Source of the DNA: a virus
DNA length: 26,749 bases
Direction: 5' to 3' (one strand)
Virus record (IMG/VR): IMGVR_UViG_3300025617_001204
Coordinates: 1 to 26,749 of that record
Both the position numbers and the translations under genes were made by a program. Below, piece by piece: positions 1-6,204 of this stretch; the first letter of the stretch is position 1, and the number at the start of each line of letters is the position of its first letter. The notes below the pieces were generated by a model, which had not been told where the DNA came from, did not search any database, and was given only the letters and a program-made list of their open reading frames with translations.

Positions 1-1
1 T

Positions 2-79
2 ACACAGGTTTCTACACACTGGACTGTTTCGGTTGTAATAGCTATTGTATCTATAGTTATTGTAATAGCTTGTATATAG
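2..79 (+). CDS. C-terminal end of a small membrane protein (partial)
   Basis: The frame starting at base 2 is open from the window edge to a TAG at 77-79. It encodes about 25 residues: a short polar stretch with Trp, then a continuous Val/Ile/Ala segment (VVIAIVSIVIVIA) typical of a transmembrane helix, then Cys-Ile. The repeated TAGCTATTGTAT and TTGTAATAGCT words here partly follow from this repetitive hydrophobic coding. I cannot say what the full protein is; a holin-like or other small phage membrane protein is possible. The gene starts outside the window. A competing frame (frame 1) is also open to base 90 but reads as an unlikely Cys/Tyr/Ser mixture. Confidence 0.45.
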   Translation, partial: TQVSTHWTVSVVIAIVSIVIVIACI

Positions 80-159
80 CTATAATATAATATATAGCTA
101 TTGTATATAATATATATATATATATAAATAAAATATAATATAATAATCCACAAAAACAA
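80..159. promoter_or_regulatory. TA-rich leader upstream of the chaperonin operon
   Basis: This 80-base gap is almost entirely A and T, with an alternating TA run around 104-126. TAGCTATTGTAT at 95-106 repeats a word found at 39-50, and a palindrome TATAGCTATA lies at 75-84. No clear TAnnTTTG box is visible, so a promoter is inferred only from position. The DNA would be easily melted, and a promoter, a replication-related site or simple spacer are all possible. Confidence 0.35.
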
Positions 160-1752
160 ATGATTGAGAAAAAAATTTATTTTGGAGACGATGCCTGGGA
201 AAAAATAGTATCAGGTGTTCAGCAATTAGACGAGGCTGTTGGGTCTACTTTGGGACCAAACGGAAGAACGGTTATCCTAGAGGATGATTTCGGGAACCCT
301 CACGTTACAAAAGATGGTATTACTGTAGCTCAGAGTTTGGTTCTATCTGATCCTGTTGAGCACTTAGCTATGAGTACTGTTCGCCAGGCCTCAAAAAAAA
401 CAGCCCTTCGGGCTGGGGATGGAACTACTTCGTCTATAGTTTTGGCTCATGCATTATTGCAAATCATAGGGAAGTATAAAACTCAAGCTTCTAGCGTTCA
501 CGAAATCAAGAAGGGGGTTTACGATTGCATGAAGCAAGCCGTGAAGAGAATCAAAGAAGTTAGTCAAGACATCGACAATACAAAATTGAAGCAAGTGGCT
601 ACTTTGTCGGCAAATGGGGATGAGTTAATCGGGGGACTTATTGCGTCTGCATTTGAGAAGGTAGGAAAGGACGGTGTTGTTTCTGTTGAAGAATCCTACA
701 ATGAAGAATCATACATGACGCTGAAGGAGGGAACTAAGATCGACAGGGGATATGCATCTCACCACATGGTTACAGACCTCAACAAAAGAGAGTTTTCAGT
801 TAAAGACCCACTTATTTTGGTGTGTGCTGCTGAAATTCAAGGACCTCAACAGATCTTAAGTGTTCTAGAGTTTTGCGCAAAGAACAACCTTCCAATCATT
901 ATCGTAGCAAACACAAGTGATGAGTTTGTAGCTACAATGATTCTAAACAACAGACAGGGTAGATTTAAGTCTTGTGTGGTTAATCCTCCAGGAATCGGAT
1001 ACAAGAGAGATGAGCTGCTTCAAGATCTAGCACTTATGACTGGGGCTGAGTTTGTCAGTGAAGACATGGGAACTGATCTAGGCTCTATAACTCCTGATAT
1101 GCTTGGTAGAGCTTCGAAGGTTGTCGTTAAAGAAGGGGAAACCGTTCTATTCATCGACGAGCAACCAGAGGAAGTGGACCAGATTAAGGCTTACTTGCAT
1201 GAAATGATGCAGGATATTAAAAACGAAGACCAGATGTGGCATCTAAGAGATAGACTCTCCAAGCTTACTGGTGGTGTAGCAACCATAAATGTTGGTGCTT
1301 CAACAGAAGTGGAGATGAAAGAGAAGAAGGATCGTGTAGATGATGCCATATCAGCTTCCAGAATAGCCCTAAAAGAGGGTGTTTTGCCAGGAGGAGGGTC
1401 TTTTTTACTAAAATTATCTAAAAAATTGACAAACGGATGGGATGAAGAGGCGGATTTAACTGATTCTTACAAAGAAGGGTGGAATTACTTGTCTAAATCA
1501 CTTCAAGCTCCCGTTAGAAGACTGCTAGACAACAGTTATTACGATGAAAAAAGTAAAAACATAATTTTAGATAAAGTTACACACTCAGAAGACTTCATTG
1601 GGTACAATGTTAAAAGCGAAAAAATAGAAGATTTGCTGGAAACTGGAATAATCGACCCAACAGCAGTCACAATAAACGTATTGGAGAACGCTGTAAGTGT
1701 GGTTTCTGAGCTAATAACAACAGATTGTGTAATAACAAACGTAAGAGCATGA
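160..1752 (+). CDS. groEL: Phage-encoded chaperonin GroEL (Hsp60, group I)
   Basis: ATP-driven protein-folding chamber subunit, expected to form rings in the host cytoplasm. The 530 residues align along the whole of bacterial GroEL (about 548). The nucleotide site shows LGPNGR at 31-36, KDGITV at 51-56 with Asp52, and AGDGTT at 85-90 with Asp87, in E. coli register. The apical domain follows with the PGIGYKR segment, then KLTGGVATINVGASTEVEMK. The catalytic Asp equivalent to Asp398 is Asp395, followed by EGVLPGGGS. The C-terminal Gly-Gly-Met tail of cellular GroEL is missing; the protein ends in TNVRA. The stop overlaps the groES start (ATGA), so the two are probably translated together. An ATG after an A-rich tract supports the start. 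The gene looks intact and likely active, serving folding of virion proteins. Confidence 0.95.
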   Translation: MIEKKIYFGDDAWEKIVSGVQQLDEAVGSTLGPNGRTVILEDDFGNPHVTKDGITVAQSLVLSDPVEHLAMSTVRQASKKTALRAGDGTTSSIVLAHALLQIIGKYKTQASSVHEIKKGVYDCMKQAVKRIKEVSQDIDNTKLKQVATLSANGDELIGGLIASAFEKVGKDGVVSVEESYNEESYMTLKEGTKIDRGYASHHMVTDLNKREFSVKDPLILVCAAEIQGPQQILSVLEFCAKNNLPIIIVANTSDEFVATMILNNRQGRFKSCVVNPPGIGYKRDELLQDLALMTGAEFVSEDMGTDLGSITPDMLGRASKVVVKEGETVLFIDEQPEEVDQIKAYLHEMMQDIKNEDQMWHLRDRLSKLTGGVATINVGASTEVEMKEKKDRVDDAISASRIALKEGVLPGGGSFLLKLSKKLTNGWDEEADLTDSYKEGWNYLSKSLQAPVRRLLDNSYYDEKSKNIILDKVTHSEDFIGYNVKSEKIEDLLETGIIDPTAVTINVLENAVSVVSELITTDCVITNVRA

Positions 1753-2003
1753 AAGCATTAGGATTATTTGTGGTTATAAGACCAATTTCAGAGACTATCG
1801 AGTCCAAGGGAGTGATTTTATCAGCTCAAACAGAGAAAAACGTTAGATATCTTCCAGGAGAGGTCATTACTTGCGGAAACGATGTGAAAATGTTAGAGCC
1901 AGGAGACGAAATCTACTACGATAAGATGGCTGCAAGCGATATTAGAGTAGGTGAGGACAAATATCTGGTTCTTATGGAAAATGGATGCGTTGTTAAAAAA
2001 TGA
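1749..2003 (+). CDS. groES: Co-chaperonin GroES (Hsp10)
   Basis: An 84-residue GroES, the lid of the GroEL chamber. The start is ATG at 1749, overlapping the groEL stop as ATGA. A TTG 24 bases upstream is in frame, but the ATG gives the normal N-terminus (MKALGLFVVIRP, compare the MxxRPLxDRVVVxR-type start of cellular GroES). The mobile loop that contacts GroEL is ESKGVILSAQTEK, with the hydrophobic tripeptide V-I-L. The barrel core follows: PGEVITCGN, LEPGDEIYYDK and KYLVLMENG. Length is slightly below the usual 95 residues. The order groEL then groES is the reverse of cellular operons. The stop again overlaps the next gene as ATGA. Having both subunits suggests that the phage does not depend on the host lid. 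Confidence 0.92.
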   Translation: MKALGLFVVIRPISETIESKGVILSAQTEKNVRYLPGEVITCGNDVKMLEPGDEIYYDKMAASDIRVGEDKYLVLMENGCVVKK

Positions 2004-2740
2004 AAAAAATCCCTTTATTCGATTATGAAAGGGATAGAATAATAATGGAGACGTCTTTTGTTTACAATGGACAAAAATATTTGTTTTTTCCCGAAGGAGT
2101 TGACTTTTACTCCCTCTACAGAAGCGAGAGGAAGGTTAACTCTTTGCAGGAAATCGAATATATAGGCGAAAAGTTTATATGGCTTAACAGAGATTTTGAC
2201 TTTGACTTGTTTTGTTCTCACATGATCGATATGACAGATAGATCAAATGGACACGTAGTCAGAACGTACTCAAAAGAGAAAATCATAAGAGCCTGTGAAT
2301 CAGCATATAACGGAATACTTAGCGGTAAAATCCCCTACTGTGCTAGAAAAAGGAAAGTAATTTTTAATCCTATCAAGATGATAGACAAGACAGAGAAAAT
2401 GAAAATAGTAAATAGCCTTCTACATCCAAGAAAAGTTTTTGAAGAAAAAGACATTTGGGACGCTGTGGAGGTTATAGAGGGAAAGATAACAATGAAGAGC
2501 CTTGGGGAGCAATTGAATTGTAGCCCACCTACGGTTAGAAAAAGCATAAATGACAGTATGTTATCGAAAATTAAAAAAATAAACGAGGAAAGAAAGAGAA
2601 TACGCCACCAGAATCTCATTTTAAGCGCAATTAAGAGCATTATAGACGAAGGGTCTAAGGTTACTGTGCGAGAGGTTAAAAGAAGGGTTCCTGTTAGAGA
2701 TCACGACCTTCTTCGCTGGATTGCTTATCACGAATTTTAG
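2000..2740 (+). CDS. Putative DNA-binding protein with C-terminal helix-turn-helix
   Basis: A 246-residue protein coupled to groES by an ATGA overlap. The N-terminal two-thirds is mixed and unrecognised: aromatic strands such as SFVYNGQKYLFFPEG, then Asp/Phe-rich text. Residues about 165-186 (MKSLGEQLNCSPPTVRKSI) look like a helix-turn-helix: a 'LGEQLNCS' helix, a turn, and a recognition helix PTVRKSI. A Lys/Arg-rich helical stretch follows. Sharing an operon with the chaperonins suggests early or middle expression. Its 3' end overlaps the convergent minus-strand gene by 47 bases. A transcription regulator is the simplest reading; a replication or packaging accessory role cannot be excluded. 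The specific family is not recognised. Confidence 0.7.
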   Translation: MKKIPLFDYERDRIIMETSFVYNGQKYLFFPEGVDFYSLYRSERKVNSLQEIEYIGEKFIWLNRDFDFDLFCSHMIDMTDRSNGHVVRTYSKEKIIRACESAYNGILSGKIPYCARKRKVIFNPIKMIDKTEKMKIVNSLLHPRKVFEEKDIWDAVEVIEGKITMKSLGEQLNCSPPTVRKSINDSMLSKIKKINEERKRIRHQNLILSAIKSIIDEGSKVTVREVKRRVPVRDHDLLRWIAYHEF

Positions 2741-3218
2741 AATTCATCTTCTTTATAGCCATTCTATAAATCCTGTCTGTATAGGTATCGCCTTTCATGA
2801 TGGGATTTATTCTTGGGTTTTCGCTGAATGTCTCTTTCATTAGCAGCCTTTTGTATACGTGGTTTACTATTCTCTTTGATTTAGCAGATAGCTCATAAAT
2901 AGCCTTTCTGTTTGAAACCTCATTCTTTTTTCTCCACACAACAATATATTCTGCTTCTCTAAGCTTCCAAAAACGATCTCTGTCCCACTCCATTATATTT
3001 GCGTACTCCTTAAATGCTGTAGAGTCAAATCTACCTTCGTCATATAAGAAAAGAAGCATCTCCAGGTCAGAATCATTTAAATTGTACTTTCTTTTTACAT
3101 AATACCTTACTATTCTCCAGTATTTCAAGAAGTTGTATTTCCTTTCCCTTTCGTATCCTATATGGTATTTTTCCTTTTGTTTTACTCGTTTTCGAAGCAA
3201 GGGTCTTTTTTCATGCAT
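2694..3218 (-). CDS. Winged-helix (MarR-like topology) DNA-binding protein
   Basis: The only minus-strand gene in the window, 174 residues. After a very basic N-terminus (RPLLRKRVKQKEK), residues about 46-125 show a winged-helix layout. It consists of a helix LNDSDLEMLLFLYDEG, the helices TAFKEYANIM and RDRFWKLREAEYIVV, a wing of basic and polar residues (WRKKNEVSNRKAIYEL), and a final helix SAKSKRIVNHVYKRL. This matches the topology of MarR-family regulators, though I make no assignment to a named subfamily. It converges with the HTH gene and diverges from the small-protein cluster, so the 3219-3283 gap would hold both promoters. It could control the switch to the rightward genes. Lys and Arg are abundant, fitting nucleic-acid binding. 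Confidence 0.75.
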   Translation of the reverse strand: MHEKRPLLRKRVKQKEKYHIGYERERKYNFLKYWRIVRYYVKRKYNLNDSDLEMLLFLYDEGRFDSTAFKEYANIMEWDRDRFWKLREAEYIVVWRKKNEVSNRKAIYELSAKSKRIVNHVYKRLLMKETFSENPRINPIMKGDTYTDRIYRMAIKKMNSKIRDKQSSEEGRDL

Positions 3219-3242
3219 AGAAAAGTGAATTTTATTTATTTG

Positions 3243-3250
3243 TATATTTG
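3243..3250 (+). promoter_or_regulatory. Putative Bacteroidota -7 promoter box before the small-gene cluster
   Basis: TATATTTG fits the Bacteroidota -7 consensus TAnnTTTG and lies 33 bases before the ATG at 3284, in the divergent gap with the winged-helix gene. I see no convincing TTG element at about -33, so the call rests on one box in AT-rich DNA plus its position. Confidence 0.5.
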
Positions 3251-3283
3251 CTCATGATAAGATAATGATAAAAATCGTTACAT

Positions 3284-3583
3284 ATGGCATCAAAAGTAGA
3301 TAAATCTAGCATGGCTTGCAACAAGCCAAGAGCTAGTACTAGACCAGGAAAGAAAAAAATGGTTAAAGCGTGCTCTGGTGGAACAGAAAAAATAGTTCAC
3401 TTCGGAGCCAAAGGATATGGTCATAATTACTCTTCTGCTGCCAGAAAATCATTCAAAGCTAGACACAAGTGTGGGTCAGCTACAAATAAATTGAGCGCAA
3501 GATACTGGGCTTGTAAAAACTTATGGGCTGGAAAAGGAGGGTCCACTAAATCATCTCCTTCAACTAGACGAGGTAAATATTAA
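3284..3583 (+). CDS. Small basic phage protein, SFKARHKC/ARYWACKNLW type
   Basis: A 99-residue Lys/Arg/Ser-rich protein, first gene of the rightward small-gene cluster. The N-terminal third is low-complexity basic text with two Cys (SMACNKPRAST, MVKACSGGT). The C-terminal half holds the recognisable part: IVHFGAKGYGHNYSSAARK, SFKARHKCG and ARYWACKNLWAGKG. Proteins with this 'SF.ARH.C...RYWACK.LW' signature are, to my knowledge, common as tiny genes in marine phages and are sometimes detected in virions. Four Cys and a His could form a metal site. Function is unknown; a nucleic-acid-binding virion protein is an inference from charge and position. Confidence 0.8.
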   Translation: MASKVDKSSMACNKPRASTRPGKKKMVKACSGGTEKIVHFGAKGYGHNYSSAARKSFKARHKCGSATNKLSARYWACKNLWAGKGGSTKSSPSTRRGKY

Positions 3584-3586
3584 ATT

Positions 3587-3940
3587 ATGAATCCAAAAAA
3601 AGCAAAAGAATTTACGGGAGTTGGTTCAACCAAGTATAAAGGTCCTAAAAAGGATAAAATGGGTCCTATAACAAAATCAGAAAACGAAAGTTATGGTTTT
3701 AAAAATAAGGATGTAAGTCATTTAAAAAATAAATACAGGCTTATAAATAAATATAGTTGGGGGGGAGGAAAACATACCAAACAAGATAGCGTTAAATATG
3801 ACGAAGGTTTTAAATTTGGGCAAAAAAATCATTATAACAAACATATCAACATGCGACAGGCTGATAATTACTATGATCAAGGAGTTAGGGAAGGAAGAAT
3901 GGTTGGTAGTGGGAAAATAAAGCCGAAAGATAAAAAATAA
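3587..3940 (+). CDS. Unknown basic protein, EFTGVGSTKYKG family copy 1
   Basis: 117 residues, starting 3 bases after the previous stop. The N-terminus carries EFTGVGSTKYKG followed by PKKDKMGPITKS and YGFKNKDV. The same motif in the same order opens the next gene, so the two are paralogues or share a duplicated segment. The rest (YDEGFKFGQKNHYNK, ADNYYDQGVREGRMVGSGK) is Gly/Tyr/Lys-rich with two similar GYxxGxxxG-type stretches that suggest a short internal repeat. It ends in a Lys tail (KIKPKDKK). No known domain is recognised. The family and charge resemble its neighbours, so a virion-associated or DNA-binding role is possible. Confidence 0.75.
   Translation: MNPKKAKEFTGVGSTKYKGPKKDKMGPITKSENESYGFKNKDVSHLKNKYRLINKYSWGGGKHTKQDSVKYDEGFKFGQKNHYNKHINMRQADNYYDQGVREGRMVGSGKIKPKDKK
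3608..3643 (+). repeat. Duplicated 36-base segment, copy 1 (partner 4012-4047)
   Basis: This segment encodes EFTGVGSTKYKG. Its partner at 4012-4047 matches at 33 of 36 bases, and all three differences are silent third-position changes. Protein-level constraint plus a fairly recent duplication or gene conversion explains this best. Confidence 0.85.
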
Positions 3941-3951
3941 ACATTAATGTT

Positions 3952-4278
3952 ATGGATCCGTTAAAAGTCAAAAGCAAGAAAGCTAAAATTAAAAGCAATC
4001 CTTCTAGTAGAGAATTTACTGGAGTTGGTTCAACCAAATATAAAGGAAAGAAAAAATCAGAACAAGGTCCAAAGACAAAGCCATCTGGATATGGTCTTAG
4101 ACCAGATAGAGCTGACTTAACTAAATCTAGTTATGAAAGCACCCCTTTCAAAAACCGAGACATCGATACGTTGATGAGTAAAAGAAGAAAGTTTGTTCCT
4201 GAGCCAGTAAGAGATGTACAGGTTACAAACAAGAAAGGTGAAAGCAAAATGATTTACAAACCAGGAAAAAATAATTAA
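3952..4278 (+). CDS. Unknown basic protein, EFTGVGSTKYKG family copy 2
   Basis: 108 residues, 11 bases after copy 1. After a Lys/Ser leader it has EFTGVGSTKYKG, then KKKSEQGPKTKP and SGYGLRP, colinear with copy 1. The FKNRDIDTLMSKRR stretch corresponds to FKNKDVSHLKNKYR in copy 1. The C-terminus (PVRDVQVTNKKGESKMIYK) is unlike copy 1 and looks like a short beta hairpin. Function is unknown. The shared blocks point to a tandem duplication followed by divergence of the C-terminal halves. Confidence 0.75.
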   Translation: MDPLKVKSKKAKIKSNPSSREFTGVGSTKYKGKKKSEQGPKTKPSGYGLRPDRADLTKSSYESTPFKNRDIDTLMSKRRKFVPEPVRDVQVTNKKGESKMIYKPGKNN

Positions 4279-4279
4279 T

Positions 4280-4384
4280 ATGCCAACTGTAGGAAAAAAG
4301 AAATTTAGCTATACAGCAAAAGGAAAAGCAGCAGCAAAAAGCTATGCAAAAAAAACTGGTAAAAAAATAAAAAAGAAATACTAA
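4280..4384 (+). CDS. 34-residue basic miniprotein, MPTVGKKKF...YAKKTGKK type
   Basis: A very short gene starting 1 base after the previous stop. It reads MPTVGKKKFSYTAKGK, an Ala/Lys helix, then YAKKTGKKIKKKY. Miniproteins of this pattern (MPxVGKKKFxYTxKG...AKKTGKK) recur in phage structural neighbourhoods, to my knowledge without assigned function. The pattern, tight packing and next-gene overlap (TAATG) support it as a real gene despite its length. It is strongly cationic, with about 13 Lys in 34 residues, and could bind DNA or acidic virion proteins. Confidence 0.75.
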   Translation: MPTVGKKKFSYTAKGKAAAKSYAKKTGKKIKKKY

Positions 4385-4551
4385 TGAGTCATCCATTAAA
4401 AGGACATAAAGGGCTTGGGGACACTGTAGAGGCTTTTACTACCGCCACTGGGATCAAAACCATTGTCGATAAGGCAGCTAAAGCAATGAATAAAGATTGC
4501 GGATGTTCAGGTAGAAAAAAAACTCTTAACGACATGTTTCCGTACAAATAA
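4384..4551 (+). CDS. 55-residue miniprotein, GLGDTVE...DCGC..RK..LN.MFPYK type
   Basis: Starts on the last base of the previous stop codon. It reads GHKGLGDTVEAFTTATGIK, TIVDKAAKAMN, then KDCGCSGRKKTLNDMFPYK. I recognise this layout (a 'GDTVE..T.ATGI' helix, a second helix, a CGC/RK turn and a final 'LN..FPY') as a recurring tiny protein in Bacteroidota phages, including crAss-like ones. The paired Cys could bind metal. Function is unknown. It supports a Bacteroidota phage origin for the window. Confidence 0.8.
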   Translation: MSHPLKGHKGLGDTVEAFTTATGIKTIVDKAAKAMNKDCGCSGRKKTLNDMFPYK

Positions 4552-4556
4552 CAGAT

Positions 4557-4715
4557 ATGGCTACAAAAAGTAAAACAAAAGCCAATAGAGGCAATAAGAT
4601 TTGTCCAGCAGGAATTGCTTGGGCTAAGCGTACTTTTGATAAGTACCCATCTGCTTATGCTAATATGGCTGCATCTAAATATTGTAAAGACCCTAACTAC
4701 GGTAAAAAGAAATAA
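4557..4715 (+). CDS. 52-residue protein, KYPSAYANMAASKYCKD type
   Basis: Reads NRGNKICPAGIAWAKRTFD, then KYPSAYANMAASKYCKDPNYGKKK. The 'WAKRTFD.YPSAYAN..ASKYCKDP' signature is a small viral family that I believe is catalogued as DUF5872; that identification is from memory. Two Cys (ICPAG and KYCKD) flank the helix and might pair or bind metal. No activity is known. The stop is followed after 2 bases by the next gene's GTG start. A virion or DNA-binding role is inferred only from its neighbours and charge. Confidence 0.75.
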   Translation: MATKSKTKANRGNKICPAGIAWAKRTFDKYPSAYANMAASKYCKDPNYGKKK

Positions 4716-4717
4716 TT

Positions 4718-4966
4718 GTGGCTGGAGCATTAGAGAAGTGGCGTAAACAAAAATGGGTTCGTATTGGTGCGGATGGCTCTATAAAGGGTGAATGCGGTAC
4801 TAGTAAAAACAAAAAGAATCCAGACAGATGTTTGCCTTTGTCTAAAGCAAAGAGCCTTTCAAAGTCAGAAAGAGCTAGTACGGCTAAAAAGAAAAAAGCT
4901 GCTGGAGCAAAAGGAAAGCAGTTTGTTAGTAATACCAAAAAAGCAAAAGTATCATTTAAGAAATAA
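4718..4966 (+). CDS. Small basic protein, WVRIG...CGTS...PDRCLPLSKAKSLS type
   Basis: 82 residues with a GTG start at 4718, 2 bases after the preceding stop; no ATG is available before the conserved part. It reads EKWRKQKWVRIGADGSIKGE, CGTSKNKKNPDRCLPLSK, AKSLSKSERASTAKKKKAAG, then a basic tail. The 'KWV.IG...G.CG.S..KK.P.RC.P..KA.S.....R....RKKAAG' layout is widespread in phages and marine metagenomes; I believe it is DUF6321, unverified. Two conserved Cys are present. The C-terminal half is a Lys/Ala helix. Role unknown, possibly nucleic-acid binding. Confidence 0.8.
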   Translation: MAGALEKWRKQKWVRIGADGSIKGECGTSKNKKNPDRCLPLSKAKSLSKSERASTAKKKKAAGAKGKQFVSNTKKAKVSFKK

Positions 4967-4970
4967 AAAA

Positions 4971-5363
4971 ATGGCAAAGAAAACAAAAGGAGGAACAACA
5001 AATCCTTCATACGAAAGAAACAACTTAAAGAACACAACTATAGATAAGTTGAGAAAGTTAGAGCCAGAAAGTAGCTTTAACACAGAAGACGCTATTTCTA
5101 GAGCTAGAGAGAATGTTAGATATACAACATCTATAGCTCCAAAAGATACTGTCAATGTTACTGGATATACTAGAGACGGAAAAGAATATCAGATGTTTTC
5201 TAAAAAAGGGTCCCCTAACGAACAGATGCAAAAAGACATGGGCGGTATTTCAAACACTTTTAGACCAGGAGGAGGATATAATACTCCAGAAGAGGATCCT
5301 TACTACGTAGGAAATTACAATTACAAACCATCAACACCAAAGAAAAAAACCACAAAAAAATAA
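4971..5363 (+). CDS. Unknown 130-residue protein
   Basis: The start is ATG at 4971, preceded by AAATAAAAAA as at other starts here and 4 bases after the previous stop. The frame is open further upstream, but that part overlaps the previous gene. It opens MAKKTKGGTTNPSYERNN, then a helical part (TIDKLRKLEPESSFNTEDAI, SRARENVRY), a beta-like VNVTGYTRDGKEYQMFSKKG, and a Gly/Pro/Tyr-rich tail (FRPGGGYNTPEEDPYYVGNY) ending in Lys/Thr. No domain is recognised. Composition suggests a partly disordered virion protein; this is inference. Confidence 0.75.
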   Translation: MAKKTKGGTTNPSYERNNLKNTTIDKLRKLEPESSFNTEDAISRARENVRYTTSIAPKDTVNVTGYTRDGKEYQMFSKKGSPNEQMQKDMGGISNTFRPGGGYNTPEEDPYYVGNYNYKPSTPKKKTTKK

Positions 5364-5369
5364 AAGATT

Positions 5370-5495
5370 ATGAGAGGAATTAACGAAACAAAAGCCGACT
5401 ACCTAAAAAGAATCGGGAAAACAGTTGAAGCTCCAAAAGTGAAGGTTCAGGTCGAAGTTAAAAAAGAAGCTAAGCCTTCTAAAAAAAAGAAATAA
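5370..5495 (+). CDS. 41-residue basic miniprotein
   Basis: Starts 6 bases after the previous stop. It reads MRGINETKADYLKRIGKTVE, then APKVKVQVEVKKEAKPSKKKK. The first half looks like a short amphipathic helix; the second is alternating Lys/Val followed by a Lys tail. It is not recognised. Support comes from clean packing between neighbours, the shared Lys-tail style and an A-rich start context. Confidence 0.6.
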   Translation: MRGINETKADYLKRIGKTVEAPKVKVQVEVKKEAKPSKKKK

Positions 5496-5501
5496 CTTAA
5501 A

Positions 5502-5651
5502 ATGGAAAATTTGAAGATATATACATTAAACGGAGTAGCATTGCTATTTAGTATGTCGCAAATAAACCCATATCTTCAAACAATTTCTTTATTATTGGCG
5601 ATAGTTTATACAGCAATACAAATCTATAAAAAACTCTTTAAGGATGGCTAA
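5502..5651 (+). CDS. 49-residue membrane protein, possible holin-like
   Basis: Starts 6 bases after the previous stop and overlaps the next gene's start by 8 bases. It reads MENLKIYTLNGVALLFSMSQ, INPYLQTISLLLAIVYTAIQ, then IYKKLFKDG. There are one or two hydrophobic segments (about 9-18 and 26-42) joined by a polar turn (SQINPY), with a basic C-terminus. This is the shape of tiny holin-like or antiholin-like proteins found in many Bacteroidota phages. With the 3TM holin gene further on, it may tune lysis, but no direct evidence separates that from another membrane role. Confidence 0.7.
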   Translation: MENLKIYTLNGVALLFSMSQINPYLQTISLLLAIVYTAIQIYKKLFKDG

Positions 5652-5928
5652 AATAGACCTTGATGGTGACGGTAAAGCGGACTTGAGTATATCTCTTGGT
5701 CAAATAATTATGATTGGCACTTTGTTTGTCTCCATAATAGGTTCATACTACACCTTAAGTGGTAGACTAGCTGTTGCTGAAGCTGAGGTTGCAAAGCTAA
5801 AGTACAATGAGAAAGAATATACCTGGAAGGCTCAAAGAGCAATAGAGGCAGAAGTTGATAAAATGATGCTCGAAATGAGAGATTTTATGAAAGATCTTGA
5901 GTATCTTCAAAAAGACAAAAAAAGATAG
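5644..5928 (+). CDS. Small membrane protein: Ca-type loop, TM helix, coiled coil
   Basis: 94 residues. The N-terminus DLDGDGKADLS (Asp5, Asp7, Asp9, Asp13) fits the D-x-D-x-D-G-x-x-D calcium loop of EF-hand, dockerin and thrombospondin-3 type motifs. A transmembrane helix follows (about 18-37, IIMIGTLFVSIIGSYYTL), then a long charged helix (LAVAEAEVAKLKYNEKEY to the end) likely to form a coiled coil. It lies just upstream of the lysis genes, so a spanin-like, antiholin or inner-membrane anchor role is possible. No named family was identified. The gene at 6205 has the same parts in a different order. Confidence 0.75.
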   Translation: MAKIDLDGDGKADLSISLGQIIMIGTLFVSIIGSYYTLSGRLAVAEAEVAKLKYNEKEYTWKAQRAIEAEVDKMMLEMRDFMKDLEYLQKDKKR

Positions 5929-5935
5929 ATAAGCT

Positions 5936-6184
5936 ATGGGATTAGGAAAATCTGCAAAGTATTATGCTAGCAATCCTTTAGCAAGGGCTAAGAAGCTTGC
6001 GTACGATAAAAAGTATCAAAAGAAACCAAGCGCAGTAAAGAAGCGTATTGAGTGCAATAAGTGGAATCGAAAGAACGGAACCTATGGTAACGGAGATGAA
6101 ATGGATTGCTCTCACAAAAACGGAACATTAATATCAGAACACAGAAAACCTAACCGAGCAAGGGGAGGAGCATTAAGAAAATAA
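5936..6184 (+). CDS. Small basic phage protein, GTYGNGD..D.SH..G...NRARGG type
   Basis: 82 residues. It reads MGLGKSAKYYASNPLARAKK, LAYDKKYQKKPSAVKKR, IECNKWNRKNGTYGNGDEMD, then CSHKNGTLISEHRKPNRARG. This layout (KYY..NP.AR.KK...K....P, an NR..GTYGNGD turn, D.SH..G, then NRARGG) is a tiny protein type that I have seen repeatedly in tailed-phage late regions. The D-x-SH and downstream Asn/Arg recall a minimal HNH-like His-metal arrangement, but the full HNH motif is not there. Function unknown; very basic, so DNA contact is plausible. Confidence 0.7.
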   Translation: MGLGKSAKYYASNPLARAKKLAYDKKYQKKPSAVKKRIECNKWNRKNGTYGNGDEMDCSHKNGTLISEHRKPNRARGGALRK

Positions 6185-6204
6185 ATCAATTTAAAACAAT
6201 AGAC

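Noticed and set aside
1725-1748. TTG start for groES
   Set aside because: ATG 1749 gives the normal GroES N-terminus and an ATGA overlap with groEL, as between other coupled genes here.
3291-3298. CAAAAGTA, a reverse-strand TAnnTTTG for the winged-helix gene
   Set aside because: It lies inside the coding start of the 3284 gene about 73 bases from the minus-strand ATG, has no -33 element, and such 6-base matches are expected by chance in AT-rich DNA.
4788-4970. Upstream extension of the gene at 4971
   Set aside because: It overlaps the conserved gene at 4718 in another frame, whereas ATG 4971 has the typical A-rich leader just after the preceding stop.
4693-5037. Minus-strand ORF with hydrophobic Phe/Leu text
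   Set aside because: It is antisense to Lys-rich genes (AAA/AAG read as TTT/CTT), a composition artefact; the plus-strand genes have family signatures.
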